A stretch of 64,000 nt of DNA from Gamarada debralockiae (taxonomy: Eukaryota; Ascomycota; Leotiomycetes; Helotiales; Hyphodiscaceae): contig NXFV01000391.1 of the NCBI GenBank assembly GCA_002803225.1, forward strand, positions 62,001 through 126,000, given 5' to 3'. The position numbers and the translations under genes were made by a program. The notes under the pieces are model-generated. The model did no database searches. It had not been told where the DNA came from and saw only the letters and a list, made by a program, of their open reading frames with translations. Below, in pieces: positions 34,180 through 47,383 of this stretch (the first letter of the stretch is position 1; each line of letters begins with the position of its first letter).

Positions 34180-35364
34180 GAGTTTCGCTTGATTATGTAT
34201 AGGGCTAATGACGTTCATACTTGGGAGCTGGTTATATGAGTTGTTCATAGACGTTTTCTTTTCAATTTTTCATATTTGAGGGGTCCTGGACGATGTAGTA
34301 GGTGCCTCTTGTGGCATATTGATGGGAAAGGCAAAGCAATCATGGGCATAGAATGGCAAGTGGCACGCTCAGGCGTTTCATTCAGTGCTGCTTGCTTGCA
34401 GCTGGGTTTCTAGGGTCCATCTCAGCTAGGCTTTAGATCAATTCACTTGCTTTGCTAAATCCTTCCTTGCATGACTTCAGGTGCAAACCCGTGGTGAGTA
34501 TTTCAAAAGGTAGGATATATTTGGCAATAAAACATCACTGAAGTGCTAAAGGCGCTGAATAATTCGGAATCAAAAGAGGTGATGAGTTAGGGAAGCCAGG
34601 AAAATCGAGATGTGATTCGAAGACCTCTTTGTTGCTGGTTGGATGTGGAAGTGCCTTGCATCTCATAGCATCGATACAAGCGCTTCGAAGCTGGCTCTTT
34701 GAACTCGAGGATCCGCTTTCATCCACTGCGGCCTTACTTCCCAGACAAGCCACTGGATCCGTCCTTTACTTCGATAATTACGCTTGTAAGTCTTGATCCG
34801 ATGGTACCTTGGGTACCTTCGAGTGATATATTCATGCATCGTGAAGATTCATGAAACGAGGGCCGTCCATCGACCCAACTTAAAGAGTTTTACTTTGACT
34901 TGTGAATTACTCAGATATTATGAAACGATGATTCGGATACCTTTCAATCAAGATGTTCTACCATAGTAACACAAAGAAGTTGGGGAAAAGGCTGACTGTT
35001 CCAAAGCTGAATCATCTGGTTGCTCGGTGGCGAGGAGGATTCGAGAAGCTGGGAGGTTGTAGGAGGAGAAGGATTTGGTGGACTGAGTTTGCTGAGTTTG
35101 ATGGTTTTAAGGACAATACGAGTAATAGATCAATTAATAAAATCATTTTTCTTTCAAATGCTATTCAAGAAATACGGTCTTGAAAATAAACCCACGCAAG
35201 AAGCCGGTGCAGGCAAGGCGCTAACGTAGTCTCGCTTACCTAACAATTTCTACCTTTGCTCCACCAGCTCGATGAAAGCTTGAGACAACTCGTCGAATAC
35301 CTTCCGAGTCATTCACATCATCCTTATCGTGCTGGTCGAACAGCTTCCGTTAAACCTCTTCGCG
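34180..35364. other. intergenic spacer
   Basis: 1.2 kb between two plus-strand genes. The last ~150 bp (C/T-rich, up to the STS1 start) is probably the STS1 leader. No gene or repeat recognised; frames of 69-76 codons have no motif. Confidence 0.4.
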
Positions 35365-36306
35365 ATGAACGTCTTGCTCTCGCAACCGGCCCCGTTCTTC
35401 TCCCTCCACGAAGCCAACAACCATCGTGAATCTTTCCCCTCCTCAATCTATCATGCCTTTGATCTAACTGCAGCAGTCTCTACACCCCCGAAAATGGCCA
35501 GCCGAAAGCGAAAAAATGAGGACGATGATATGACCTCACCCTCTAACAGCCCACGAATGTCATCTCGGCCCATAGCTCGAGCGACAAAGAAGCCCAGAGG
35601 CAATGAAGTCACTGGCCGTCCACTCGCCCTCCCCCGATTACTCGAAACACTAGATGGGCAGTCCCTGAGATCAGTGCTGCAGACGATCTGCGAACGACAT
35701 CCTGACATAGGTTCTGAAGTCGTTACGTCAGCTCCAAGACCCTCGGTGGCTGCGGCTCTCGAAGTGCTGGGCCAATACCAAGATAAACTACGAGAAGCAT
35801 TCCCATTCGGAGGAAACGCAGGTTCTGATTATGCCTACAATCGCGTCAAGCAGGCTCTTACCGATCTGATCGATGCTCTGACCGACTTCACACCCCATTA
35901 TCTTCCTCCGAACGAAAGTCAAACTACAGTCTCCCTCAACTTCCTCGACAGTGCCACCAAAGTCGTACACGACCTTCCCGAATGGGATAGTCAATCTCAC
36001 AAACATCACAAAGACAGCGCATACGATGAGATTTCAAAAGCTTGGGCATTGGTTGTGAGCGAGGCAGCGAAGCGAGGGGGAGGCTTTCAGTTGCATTCTG
36101 GTGGATGGGATCAACGGCTGGCAAAGCATAATGAGCAGAGCGGAGGACGAATGCAGGCTGCTGTGAACGCTCTTGGATCGAACTTGGGTTGGATGGGTGG
36201 TAATGCGAGCATAGGCTCGGGAGGAGATCAAACATCGATTCGGAATCAGTTGCTGTCAGGAACCTACGGCACGAATCTACCTGCTGTCCACGTTGGGCAC
36301 TTTTAG
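35365..36306 (+). CDS. STS1: nuclear proteasome tether STS1/Cut8
   Basis: A 313-residue single-exon protein of the Cut8/STS1 family, which tethers 26S proteasomes at the nuclear envelope and supports nuclear protein degradation and DNA repair. The family core is clear: LPRLLETLDGQSLRSVLQTI, PRPSVAAALEVLGQYQDKLR, AYNRVKQALTDLIDALTDFT and the C-terminal HSGGWDQRLAKHNEQSGGRM. A basic patch near the N-terminus (MASRKRKNEDDD, preceded by about 43 residues) fits a nuclear-localisation signal. The start is taken at 35365 (MNVLLSQPAPFF), which matches the way fungal homologues begin; an in-frame ATG at 35494 (MASRKRK) and an upstream in-frame codon at 35329 are alternatives. Cut8 in fission yeast is itself a short-lived ubiquitylated protein, but nothing in this sequence tests that. 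Confidence 0.9.
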   Translation: MNVLLSQPAPFFSLHEANNHRESFPSSIYHAFDLTAAVSTPPKMASRKRKNEDDDMTSPSNSPRMSSRPIARATKKPRGNEVTGRPLALPRLLETLDGQSLRSVLQTICERHPDIGSEVVTSAPRPSVAAALEVLGQYQDKLREAFPFGGNAGSDYAYNRVKQALTDLIDALTDFTPHYLPPNESQTTVSLNFLDSATKVVHDLPEWDSQSHKHHKDSAYDEISKAWALVVSEAAKRGGGFQLHSGGWDQRLAKHNEQSGGRMQAAVNALGSNLGWMGGNASIGSGGDQTSIRNQLLSGTYGTNLPAVHVGHF

Positions 36307-38531
36307 AGCACATAGAGACTGCATGGGATCTCGGGAGGAACAAGTTGATTCGACGGCGTATACATACACGAGCAGAGAGGAGATTGTCATATGGGAGCGC
36401 CGGGGCTTTTAGAAGGCGAACAGTTCACTACAAACGGCGTCCTGTGTTTGTTCACGATACGTTTGCCAGATTGGCAGTATCCATCACGAAGATTATGACG
36501 ATTCCCCTTTTCTTTCATCACCAGTTCAGGGTTCTGGAGCATGCTTTGGGAGTTTGGGGATAGGGATGAATTGATCCTGCATGGGGGTTCAACGGAGGGA
36601 AGCGTGTTGTCTGGCGTACACTCTTTTACTGCATACCGAGTAGTCTAGATACTGATCGGGACTAATGATAAAGTATGTCAAGTTTATGCTTTGGGATTGT
36701 GAAGATGGGATGTGTTTTGAGCCGCATGCAGGATTCGAAAGCGGGGAAGTGGTCGAGACCTGCAGCTCTCTGGTAATATCACATGGCTCTTTCCGCAGAA
36801 TTACGACCACCACTCACAAACGCCGACTAGTGAAAGCAGAATATCCCACTAGCATTTCAACCATACCTTGATCACTCTTAGTGTCAGCATTCATTCACAG
36901 GCATTTGTATCTTAACTGGCTGACACTGGTAACACTTCTTACACCTGTACCCAATCATCCAAAATAACTCGAAGATCATGATCAGAATTCCAGGACAAAG
37001 TTGTTTGAGCTATTTGGGGAATATTTCAACTTTGAATCTAGGATGGGTCCGAACTGAGTGACGGATAACAATGGGAAGCCTCGACTTGGTAATTTACCAA
37101 AAGTCTGGAACGGTTTAATGACCAAATGATTAGAAGACGTCACGCAAAGTAGACTTTGGGATTGGGAGTGATGGGGTGGCGGCATGCCATTCTCGTCTAT
37201 TCCTATCATTTCAGACAAACCCAGTCAGACCGAATTCAAACTCTATTACGACTTTCAGTCCGATATTCCCCACGTATTTTCTTATGTTGTGATGAAGGAT
37301 TAAGACGGAATTCAAAGATCTCATACCTTTTTATCTGATCCTTCTCACGTACTCTTTAACTGTGACGAAAACCAAGACTTCAAGATTTCAAAATGTATGA
37401 CACATTGATGGTGGCATGGACTCCAATCTTTAGTTCTAGGGATGCCCAAGAGCTCGAGACACGACAGGCTATTGACCCAATAATTTAGAACAAGCGCGAC
37501 ATATCAGCGACAATTTTTCACCACAAACCCCAGTCCTACGACTCCGATTTCTCTCCACACAAACACAGTATTCCGGCATTCTTTGAGAGTCCCGAAACAC
37601 TTGAATACATTGGCTTAAGCGTCGGAAAAGCTGCCAAAGTTTAGGGTATTAAGAACTCGCTATGGAGGAATATGGTCTCAGCGATTTTGAGGACGAGTTC
37701 TTTGACTTCTCTACCTCAAGGGTGAAGCACAAAATGATGCTCAAGTTCTTGAGGATGGCTGAATTGGAGTGATGCAGGGCTAGGGTATTGCCCAGGAACT
37801 TACTGACCGCATCATGGATCCGGATCCAGGTTGTACGGATGTTCGAATGACTGAGAGCGCGAAGTTCTGATAGTATGAAGATGAGGTATAAGTGGTTGGA
37901 TGGAATACAGAGGGAATCAGAAGAGTGAGAGAAGAAGTTACTACTAAATGAAGGGCCTTCGCCAGCGAACTAGGCAGCACCAAGCGTCAAATTCCTCCTA
38001 GACCCTAGGACTTCAATACTCAAAAAGGAAGGAGCGATGGCTTCACTAGAAACTCGGTCGGGGAAAGAACTGGGATATAAGTCCTCCATCATTTAAAGGA
38101 TTTCTAGGATTGGATGTGGCTATTCCCCTATCAACTTGGATTGAAGTGACTCAACAAATTCTTCCGTTGTTCCATGGTACCCCATGCCGGTAGTACTTCC
38201 CGAAGACGCTTTGTATTCATCATCGATCATTTGATTCGACTAGGAGCACTAAAAACAATACTGTATTCCGGTGAAATAGAGTGCATGTCATCCGCTGAGA
38301 GACATCTTTCGTAAGGAAGTGAGGTGTCTAGACGCCCCACGTGACTCGCTGCGATTTCGCGATCTGACGCGACTCCTCTCACGCGACCGACCAACCTTTA
38401 TCAAGCCTTTTAACAAACCTTCAATAAAACTGGGATCAATCGCCATCCAGCTCGCAGCGTTCAACCTCGCAGACCCAAAAGCCAATGTAGAGCTCGATTA
38501 TATCCTCATTGCTGAGCTCATCCCACACATC
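36307..38531. other. intergenic spacer
   Basis: 2.2 kb without a supported gene, upstream of RAD52. It contains a 36-codon frame at 37662-37772 noted under findings. The final ~200 bp before RAD52 contains GACGCGACTC / CACGCGACCG strings that might be promoter sites, without a firm assignment. Confidence 0.4.
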
Positions 38532-40321
38532 ATGCCTGCGTAGGTCCAATGTCGATTGTTTACCCGATCCAATGCTAATTCTAGTCAGCCCCGGCGACCA
38601 ACACCTCAATTCCGCTATCCCGAATCCTTTCGAAGAGAAACAACCTCGAATGTCCGAATATACTGCACAAGAAATAGCCACATTGCAGAGCCGTCTGGAG
38701 AAACAATTAGGCCCCGAATACCTATCATCGAGAGCAGGTCCTGGTGGCGGAAAGGTTCATTATGTTGCAGCGGAGAAATGCATCCAACTTGCCAACGAGA
38801 TATTTGGATTCAATGGATGGTCAAGTACGGTCAAGGAATGGCAGGTGGATTTTGTGGATGAGAATGCCAACACTTTGAAGATCAGCATGGGGATCTCAGT
38901 CATTGTCAGGGTCACCTTACGAGACGGGACGTTCCATGAAGATATTGGCTACGGCCATATTGAGAATTGTAAGGGGAAAGCTGCTGCGTTTGAGAAGTGC
39001 AAGAAAGAGGGTACGACGGATGCACTGAAGAGAGCTTTGAGGAACTTTGGAAATGCTCTGGGCAATTGCATTTACGATAAGGATTACTTGGGTAAGGTTA
39101 CCAAGATGAAGGTACAGCCTGGAAAATGGGATCCAGATAGGCTGCATAGACATGTGGATCATACACCGGTCAAAAAGGAACCAGAGGCCCTGAAGCCACC
39201 GGATGATAAGCCACAAATTGGAGGCGCGGGTACCGGCATGCGTAAGCTCTTTATGAGCCCCGTTGAGATGCCCTCTGCTAATCACCGGATGTAGTCTCCG
39301 AAGATACGCTGGATAATGAGTTTGAAGGTAATGACCCGAGGTCTTGAAGCTTTAACGTTGCTGACTGTAGCCAGATGGAGACTTTGATGATGCGGACTTC
39401 GGTGTTGGAGATCCAGATTCCCATCCCGACGAAGTAGTTCTTCCAGCACCAGCTGCCAAATCCCACCATTTCAACGGCGTTCGAAATGGTAATGGTCCTG
39501 TCACGAACGGGACAACCCCAAACCAAGCCAGACCTGCTGTTAATCGTCAGCAACCAATGCTGCCTCCTAATGGCGTGCAAAATGCTGGAAACAGTAACAG
39601 CAATCTCCCACTGCAACAGCAAACTCCAAACAGTGGATTCACCAGATCTACAAGTGGAGCTGGAGCAGGAATGCAGATGCGTCCTCCACAACCACCACAA
39701 GACTCAGGGCTACCGGCACGGCCAAATCTAGCTCAACCAGTCGTCGCAGGACGAGTCCTGCATCAACCAAGCCGTATGGGCACAGGTCCGCCCTTAAATC
39801 CCGCCTCACCAGCCCGTACGAACAAATCTCAAGAGGACGAAGATCCAGGCATGCCCCCACCAGGCGCCGGTTTCTTCTCCGCCCGAGCAGCAGCCATGGT
39901 CCCCGAAGGAGCCAACGCCGATCCACTGCCACAAGCAGCTGCCCAAAACCTCCCAGCCTTTAACCCGAAGCTCGAATCCCCATCGATCAGAAAAACACCC
40001 GGAATAGACTACACAGGTTCAAGACCAGTCACCAAAGCCTTAAAGCAACTACCTGGATCATCTCAGGCTTCAGCTGGTGGTGCTGGTGGTGCAAGACCCA
40101 ATATTGTGAATCCGCAGCTTGATGCTACGAGGAGGATTGGAGTGCCGGGAAGTCCGAGTCCGATGGCGAATAGAGGGCAGTACAAGCCGCCTTCTATGAA
40201 GAGACCTATTGATGGTGGTGGAGGTCCTGCGAGAGTTCCGCTGGTGGATTTACCTGCGAATGGAGCCATTGAGACTGTTGACACGGGAGGAGATGCCAAG
40301 AGGCAGCGGCTTAACAGTTGA
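38532..40321 (+). CDS. RAD52: RAD52 homologous recombination mediator
   Basis: A 546-residue Rad52/Rad22 protein, the single-strand annealing and Rad51-loading factor of homologous recombination. Exons: 38532-38539 (only 8 nt, MPA), 38589-39241, 39295-39327, 39375-40321. The N-terminal annealing domain is canonical: YTAQEIATLQSRLEKQLGPE, YLSSRAGPGGGKVHYVAAEK, NEIFGFNGWSSTVKEWQVDF, HEDIGYGHIENCKGKAAAFE and KKEGTTDALKRALRNFGNAL, ending KDYLGKV. After intron 2 an acidic segment (LSEDTLDNEFEDGDFDDADF) leads to a long Pro/Gln/Asn-rich C-terminal region, where Rad51 and RPA binding normally reside, ending in a basic stretch with KRQRLNS that may be a nuclear signal. Introns 1 and 3 use the second of two closely spaced AGs (CTAGTCAG, GTAGCCAG); using the first would break the frame. 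Confidence 0.95.
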
Positions 40322-40810
40322 AGAAATTGGAGCGACTTATATGGCGTTTGGTGGGGTGGACGTTCACTGTTACCAGATTGTTTTGCTGAAAAGGCACAAG
40401 GCATGGAGTTGAGGGTACTGTAAACTATCCTTCAATGTGTTGCTTTAGACATGCTCCGAGATGGAGACACGAAAGGCTTTGCTGCTGGAGTTTGCCGGAT
40501 ATAGGATAGCACATTCGCTCACAATCACAAAACTCGATTTTTGGGGTCATGCCTTTTTGATGCTCTCTATGCAAATCCGAGGGATCTCCTTCAGTGGCCC
40601 GTTCCCACCAATACCCCCCCCCCCTTTTTTTTCTTCTTTTTCCCCCACCACATAATGACCCACCCTGCCTACGACTTCATGCAAGACCCCAATGGAAAGA
40701 ACCGCCAACTCCATGTATGCAATTATGCAGTATGAGATCCCGCAAGTATAACCAGTAACTCCCCTGCTCCCCGCTCCTGCCGGGACACCGAATACTCTCC
40801 CCGCACCTGC
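40322..40810. terminator. convergent 3' region RAD52 / UBX with C/T tract
   Basis: Shared 3' flank of two convergent genes. It holds a homopolymer block, C11 at about 40614-40624 then T8, CTTC and further T and C runs to about 40646. Such tracts are common in fungal 3' flanks; a role in transcription ending is plausible but not shown. Confidence 0.35.
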
Positions 40811-41955
40811 TTATTTCACAATCAGAACCGCACTAGGTGCCAACCCTGCTTCCTTGAGGGTCTTGGACATATCAACGTCTCCGGAAAAGGTCTTCTTCGG
40901 GAATGTCATGGTGAAGCTCTCAATAGGCCCGCCATGATCTCCCTTCACAGCCTCAGCGACCTCAAACAGAGTGGTATCGACCGGGAAAGTCTTCATGACC
41001 ACTCCACCTCCAGTCTGTAGTCTGAGTCTAGCCTCCGTAGCAGCAGCTCGTGGGGCAACAGTGACGGGCGCAGCAGCGGCTTTTGCGAGAGAAGGATCGG
41101 CAGGAGGAGCTCGACCTTCTCTCTCGGCCTTTTGTTGCTCGGCCTTGAGTCGGCGAGCTTCCTTGTCCGCTAGAATCTTTTCTTGGATCTTTTTCTTAGC
41201 TGCAATGTCGTCCAGCTTCTCCTGGCGCTTCTTGGCCGCTGCCTTGATCTGTTCCTGCTTTTGCAGTTCTTCCTTTGCGTCTTGGACTTCTTTAGTGGCC
41301 TTCATTCTGATTTTCTGCAGGCGGGGTTAGCTGTGATGTCCTATAAGGAATGTGGAAGCAGAAGGGGTCGGTGGGGATATGCAAAGTTTGGAAGAAAGTG
41401 ATGGTGGAAGGATCTACGAACTTCATTCTTCTTCTGTTCCTCCTTGTCCAACACAGCCTGCTTCGCCTTCTTTTCTGCTAATGCCGCCCGCAACTCATTG
41501 AGTCTCTGCGTCTTCTCTTCCTCGGTGAGAGGGGCGATCTCCTCGGTCGATTCCTCGAACTGATCATGTCCACTGTAATTTCCCATCAGCATATTTAGCA
41601 ACCAGGTATGACATATAGAACGTACGTCTTCTCAGCGTGAAACTCTGCTTGCGCCATGCTCCTAAACTTCTTCCCACAGTCGTTACATTTCATGGACTTT
41701 GCGACCTCGCCTTCCTTCAGAGCAGCTGGCTCGATGCTGGCATCGGTCTCCGGGTTGGTGATCTCCTCCATCGACTTGTCTTGGTTGGCCTCGAGCCATT
41801 CGAGAGCACCCTGGACTGTAGATATATTAGCATAAGAAGATGATATGAGATGGGAAGGAATATAGCATACGGCCCCCAGTCTTCTTGACTGCGATTTCTG
41901 CTCTCTCTTTCTCGAAGCCCATCTCCAAGAGCTGTTCCAAATCTGAAGGTGCCAT
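40811..41955 (-). CDS. UBA-UBX domain protein (UBXN1/SAKS1-like)
   Basis: A 309-residue Cdc48/p97 adaptor-type protein. Exons: 41955-41871, 41815-41626, 41572-41422, 41314-40811, all in phase. Residues 1-42 form a UBA domain that binds ubiquitin (DLEQLLEMGFEKERAEIAVK, then GALEWLEANQDK). Near residue 73 is a single C2H2-like finger (CNDCGKKFRSMAQAEFHAEK). A highly charged coiled-coil region follows (EEEKTQRLNELRAALAEKKA through KIQEKILADKEARRLKAEQQ). The C-terminal ~85 residues are a UBX domain (EARLRLQTGGGVVMKTFPVD through LAPSAVLIVK); the usual Phe-Pro turn of p97-binding UBX domains is represented by TFPKKTF. The domain order UBA, zinc finger, coiled coil, UBX matches UBXN1. A role linking ubiquitylated substrates to Cdc48 is expected from family knowledge. 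It shares a divergent spacer with the VAP gene. Confidence 0.9.
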
Positions 41956-42439
41956 TGTGGCGGGGTATTTGTAAGGGCTATTTAGGAAAGTGTTGGGTGG
42001 GAAAGGTTGTTGTATTTCGTGGTGATGTGGAAGAAGATGTACAGTTTTGTAAATCCTTGGGAAGAGGCAGAAGAATTAAATAATCGAAAATATTATTCAC
42101 TGCTGGTCTAGTCAAAATCGAAATGCAGACCTGTACCTACCCACCTACCCAGAAGCATCAGGCTACCAATAGAAGCTAAGGCTGCGCAGAGGTGCACCTT
42201 ACATAAGCCGATAGGAAGTAAAGTGACATCGTCACGTTGGTGAATATTGTCTTTGAACTTGTTCAGTTGATCAATTCAAAATACAACACCAATTCACTTT
42301 TCCGCCAACGCCCTCTCGTTAACATTTCCTCGCATACGCTTAATCGTTCATTACGATTTGGATCTGGCTACTCTAAGAGCCAACTACATCATTACAAAGC
42401 ACAGCGCCTGCTTCCTCTTCCATTCCCACATCCGCCATC
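41956..42439. promoter_or_regulatory. divergent promoter UBX / VAP
   Basis: 484 bp between two divergent starts, so it should contain both promoters and leaders. A repeat of CTACCCACCTACCC at about 42138. No conserved site identified with confidence. Confidence 0.4.
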
Positions 42440-43617
42440 ATGTCTGTCGAGATCGAGCCCGCGGAGCTTGGCTTCAGCAGTAAGAGCTTTCCTATCCATT
42501 GCCGGCCTCACCCTACATCTGCTACTGCTTGTGCGATCACGATGCTATGATCGAGTCCAAGCGACAGAGGCCAACTTGGCCCCAACTTCACGAAATGCTA
42601 ACAGCCTGCAGGACCCTTCACTTCTGAAGTCTCCCAAATCCTCCGGATCCGCAATCCCAACCATACTCCTGTGGCTTTCAAAGTCAAGACCACTGCGCCA
42701 AAGCAGTACGCCTTCAAACACCGTCGTACCGAGGTATATTCGTTAACAAAGATCTAGATATTGCGTCCGTCCCAACTCAGGCAGAATCGAGCCAGGAAAG
42801 GAGGTCGAGGTTACTGGTATGTGCGAAGAGATTCCAGACAAGGTCTGTTTCAGTACTGACATGCTGTCCAGTTCTCTTGCAGGCTATGAAAGAGCAGCCT
42901 CCTCCTGATGCAAAATGCAGAGACAAGTTCTTGGTCCAATCGGTTGCTGTTACGGCGGATAAGGAGTTTACCAACATCGGCGCGATTGTAAGACACACAT
43001 TTACGGAGGCTGTGGAAGTTGCTAACAGCATACAGTGGCAACATGTTGATGACGCTGAGAGATCCTCCGTCCAAGAGAAGAAGATTCGTGTTGTATACCT
43101 ACCAGCAGAGGGTGCGGCAGCGGCAGCGACTCCTTTAAGAAACGGAGTCAATGGTGCAAACGGAACTGTAAGCCATGGCCTGATATCCTGGAAAGCATCT
43201 AACACCAAACAGCACACATCAACACCCGAAACAGCCCCTCCAGCCTACACCTCCCACCGCTCCCCATCCCCCGAAGAAACCTTCACACCCCAACAAGCAC
43301 GAACCTCGATTGCACAATCCAAAGTCGAAGATGAGCCCAAATCAGTTGCTACCCCCGCTCGCGAGACCGTTACATCTACAGCAGCAGCCATTCCTACTTA
43401 CGAAGAGTTGAAGGTCGAGCTTGAGAAGGCAAAAGAGAAGATCTCATCGCTCACACAAGAAGAGGGATTGAGAATGCGGAAGGTGGCTCCCGGAGAGGCA
43501 TCAAACCAGATGGTTAAAGACGCTGCCAAGAACATCCAACTGCAACAAGGTGTACCCCTCCAGATCGTAGCTGCGCTTTGCTTGCTCTGCTTCTTGATTG
43601 CTTATTTCTTCTTCTGA
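42440..43617 (+). CDS. VAP/SCS2-like ER tail-anchored MSP-domain protein
   Basis: A 281-residue VAMP-associated protein homologue (yeast Scs2). VAPs sit in the ER membrane and recruit FFAT-motif proteins to membrane contact sites. Exons: 42440-42479, 42612-42705, 42758-42816, 42872-42987, 43036-43167, 43213-43617. The MSP domain (residues 1-~125) shows VEIEPAELGFSRGPFTSEVS, LRIRNPNHTPVAFKVKTTAP, YCVRPNSGRIEPGKEVEVTV and DKFLVQSVAVTADKEF. A linker rich in Ala/Pro/Thr and a coiled coil (EELKVELEKAKEKISSLTQE) lead to a C-terminal hydrophobic anchor, VPLQIVAALCLLCFLIAYFF. The last intron (43168-43212) is 45 nt, a multiple of three and without a stop, but has a strong GTAAGC donor and CTAAC branch, so retention would add 15 residues. 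Starts at 42440, where MSVEIEPAELGF matches family starts. Confidence 0.92.
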
Positions 43618-44233
43618 TCCCCGGATCCCTTATCACTCTGGTACGGAAATGGAGGATGTACGAAGGAAGATAATTGGCTGGTGGAGGATGATCGAATGGA
43701 AGGGGAATGGCGGCGTAGCATTTTGATGATTCTGTGCATTTCGCAGCCACAAGACACACGTACCTGCTCACGAAGACGAAGACTTCTCTATTTCCGCACT
43801 CACCCTTGTACTCTGTACTCTATTGCGCCTCAACGGACGGATCTTTCTTTGCTACTTGTTTCTGGGCGGATGGTCTTGGGAGGGGTCCATGAATACGGGT
43901 CTCTTGAACTTTCACGATGGATTTGTATGCACTGAGCGATGAGAAAGAAGTCATATACTCTCTTCCTATCCATGAGTCTGTATTTTGATACGAGTGACTT
44001 TAAGTGCTTTGGGGTTTCGATTCAGAGCCTTCCCGCTCTCCCCTCTAATTGACCCCCCAAGGCACAATCGTTGAAATAGCAAGACTGATCGCAGTACGAA
44101 CTCCTTCAATTAGGCTGAGTAGAATCTATTTGCAAAGCCGTCTATGCATTCTCATAACAGTCACATTCCCCATTAACGCCGACAATGCGTTGCTTCCATC
44201 AGACATACACAATCATTCAACTCGTCCCACAAA
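43618..44233. other. convergent 3' spacer VAP / desaturase
   Basis: 616 bp of 3' flanks. Frames here (62-84 codons) have no motif; no RNA gene or repeat seen. Confidence 0.4.
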
Positions 44234-45473
44234 CTAAGCCTGAACCTCCTGCAGAGTCCAGCCACCCACCTTCCGACCCCCTTCTTTCCTCTTAACCCTA
44301 CAAGTCATACCAACCTCCTTATCCCAAACAAATTGCCAAATCGCCCCAATCCAACTCTTATGCTGCGGCAAATCCGCGTAGAACTCCTTCGCAATCTCAT
44401 GCAGAGCAGGCAATCTCGTCCACGGCACAGCAGGGAAATCATGATGTTCATTATGCAGTCCCACATTATACGTCAATAGATTCAGAGCCCCATAATACGA
44501 GAAAGTCTCCGGGATCTCCACGCCTGTCTTCGGATCTTTGGCTGCTGTAGGTTGTTTCTCGAAAACGTAGTGCTCGGCGATGAAATGCCCGGCGCAAGGG
44601 TGGAGGGATCCTGCTAGGAAGGAGGAGAGGATGAGGTAGTAGAGGGAGTTGAGAGTGGCGAATTTGACGAGGACGTAGTCGAAGGCGAGCTGGGCGGCGA
44701 TGTTGACGAAGTGGATGCTGGTGAAGGGGACTTTGTAGACGAAGATGGGGCGGATGGCGTAGAACAGGAGTTGGAAGGTGCAGAAGAAGGCTTTTCCCAG
44801 GATGGAGTCGAGGAATATGGCTTCGAAGGCGGTGGGGAGGTCGGTGTCTAGGCCGTCTACGCCGAGAGATTTGTGGTGCGTTAGGTGGTATGGCTGTTGT
44901 CTCAATTAGCATATTACCCCATCTCCAGTTCCAGGTATGTGAATGTAGAAACGTACTCTAAATGAAGCACTATACGGAACCCCAATTGGCAGATTGGCAA
45001 ATACCGCAATAGCTCGATTGGCATTGGCAGACTTGAAGGCCAGGTTGTGTGATATCTCGTGGATGGCGAGGAAGAGATTTTGGTTGGCGGTTGCGCCGAT
45101 TATGTATGCGGTGAGGAAGAACTCCCATGAGAGGAAGGGCGTGTTGCGGAGGAGGTATGCGCAGAGGATTTGGAGGGAGACGACGAAGAAGACGACATAT
45201 TTGGTCAACGGCTCTGGCCCGCAGAGCTTGAGTACCGAGGAGGGAATCAGTAAGTGCCTTGTAGAACGAGGAGGGGTAAATTACTTGAGGATGTGCTTTG
45301 ATGATAGCTTGTCTTCTGCTCCTGTGAGGTTCTTCCGTGTACGTCCAGAAGAAGTCATGCTCTTTGACGTCGATTGCGGGGGCTGGCGTTGTGTCCTCTG
45401 GCTCGACTCTCAACCGTGGAGTGCCATTGCTCTTCGCGGAACCGGAAGTAGTGACTGTGGAAGAAGCAGGCAT
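44234..45473 (-). CDS. sphingolipid delta-4 desaturase
   Basis: A 372-residue DEGS/DES1-type dihydroceramide delta-4 desaturase, an ER membrane di-iron enzyme that introduces the 4,5-trans double bond into the sphingoid base, a step specific to the glucosylceramide branch in fungi. Exons: 45473-45285, 45226-44957, 44893-44234. The N-terminal domain has DFFWTYTEEPHRSRRQAIIK. The three histidine boxes are HEISHN (in exon 2), HLTHH (at the start of exon 3) and HNEHHD, and GVDGLDTDLPT follows the second. Hydrophobic membrane spans (KYVVFFVVSLQILCAYLL, EFFLTAYIIGATANQ, LFYAIRPIFVYKVPFTSI) match the family. Intron 1 joins AHPQ to LCGPEPLTK. Two or three residues shorter there than some homologues, so that acceptor is the least certain. 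No cytochrome b5 domain is fused. Confidence 0.92.
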
Positions 45474-45832
45474 GCTGAATGATAGTTGTGCCTGCTATTC
45501 AATTAATTTACAATCTGCAAGCTGGTTCGAGTTTCACCGCAAGCTTTGAACGGAACGAAGTGGGCAGATATTCTTAGCGTTTGATTCAAGGGTCCCGCCG
45601 CCGCCGCCCCATTGGCCCAATGATTGAGCTGAATGGAGCTCTTTGCAGATCATGATTGATACACGAGACAAATTTATATCTACACTCCGTGTGGAAAATC
45701 ATGAGAGGTGCTTTTATTCAGAAAGAGCTCTATCCAACAGAGTTGAGATGTCTCGTAACTCTGGAAAGCCCTTATAGGACTATACAAACTCCGAATTCCA
45801 ATGCAGGATTTTGATGCTGTTTCGTCATAATT
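45474..45832. other. spacer between desaturase promoter and MetAP2 3' end
   Basis: 359 bp. GC-rich GCCGCCGCCGCCCC at about 45597. Contains the desaturase promoter by position; no motif assigned. Confidence 0.4.

Positions 45833-47383
<1,551 letters not shown>

Noticed and set aside
42237..42746. 169-codon plus-strand frame at the VAP gene
   Set aside because: It runs through the VAP leader and first introns in a wrong phase; the VAP exons explain the region better.
44466..45482. 100-167 codon frames overlapping the desaturase gene
   Set aside because: They overlap the desaturase exons on both strands (one minus-strand frame is a wrong-phase extension of exon 1 into intron 1 and exon 2), with odd composition (His/Arg/Pro- or Cys/Arg-rich), as expected for shifted-frame and antisense shadows.
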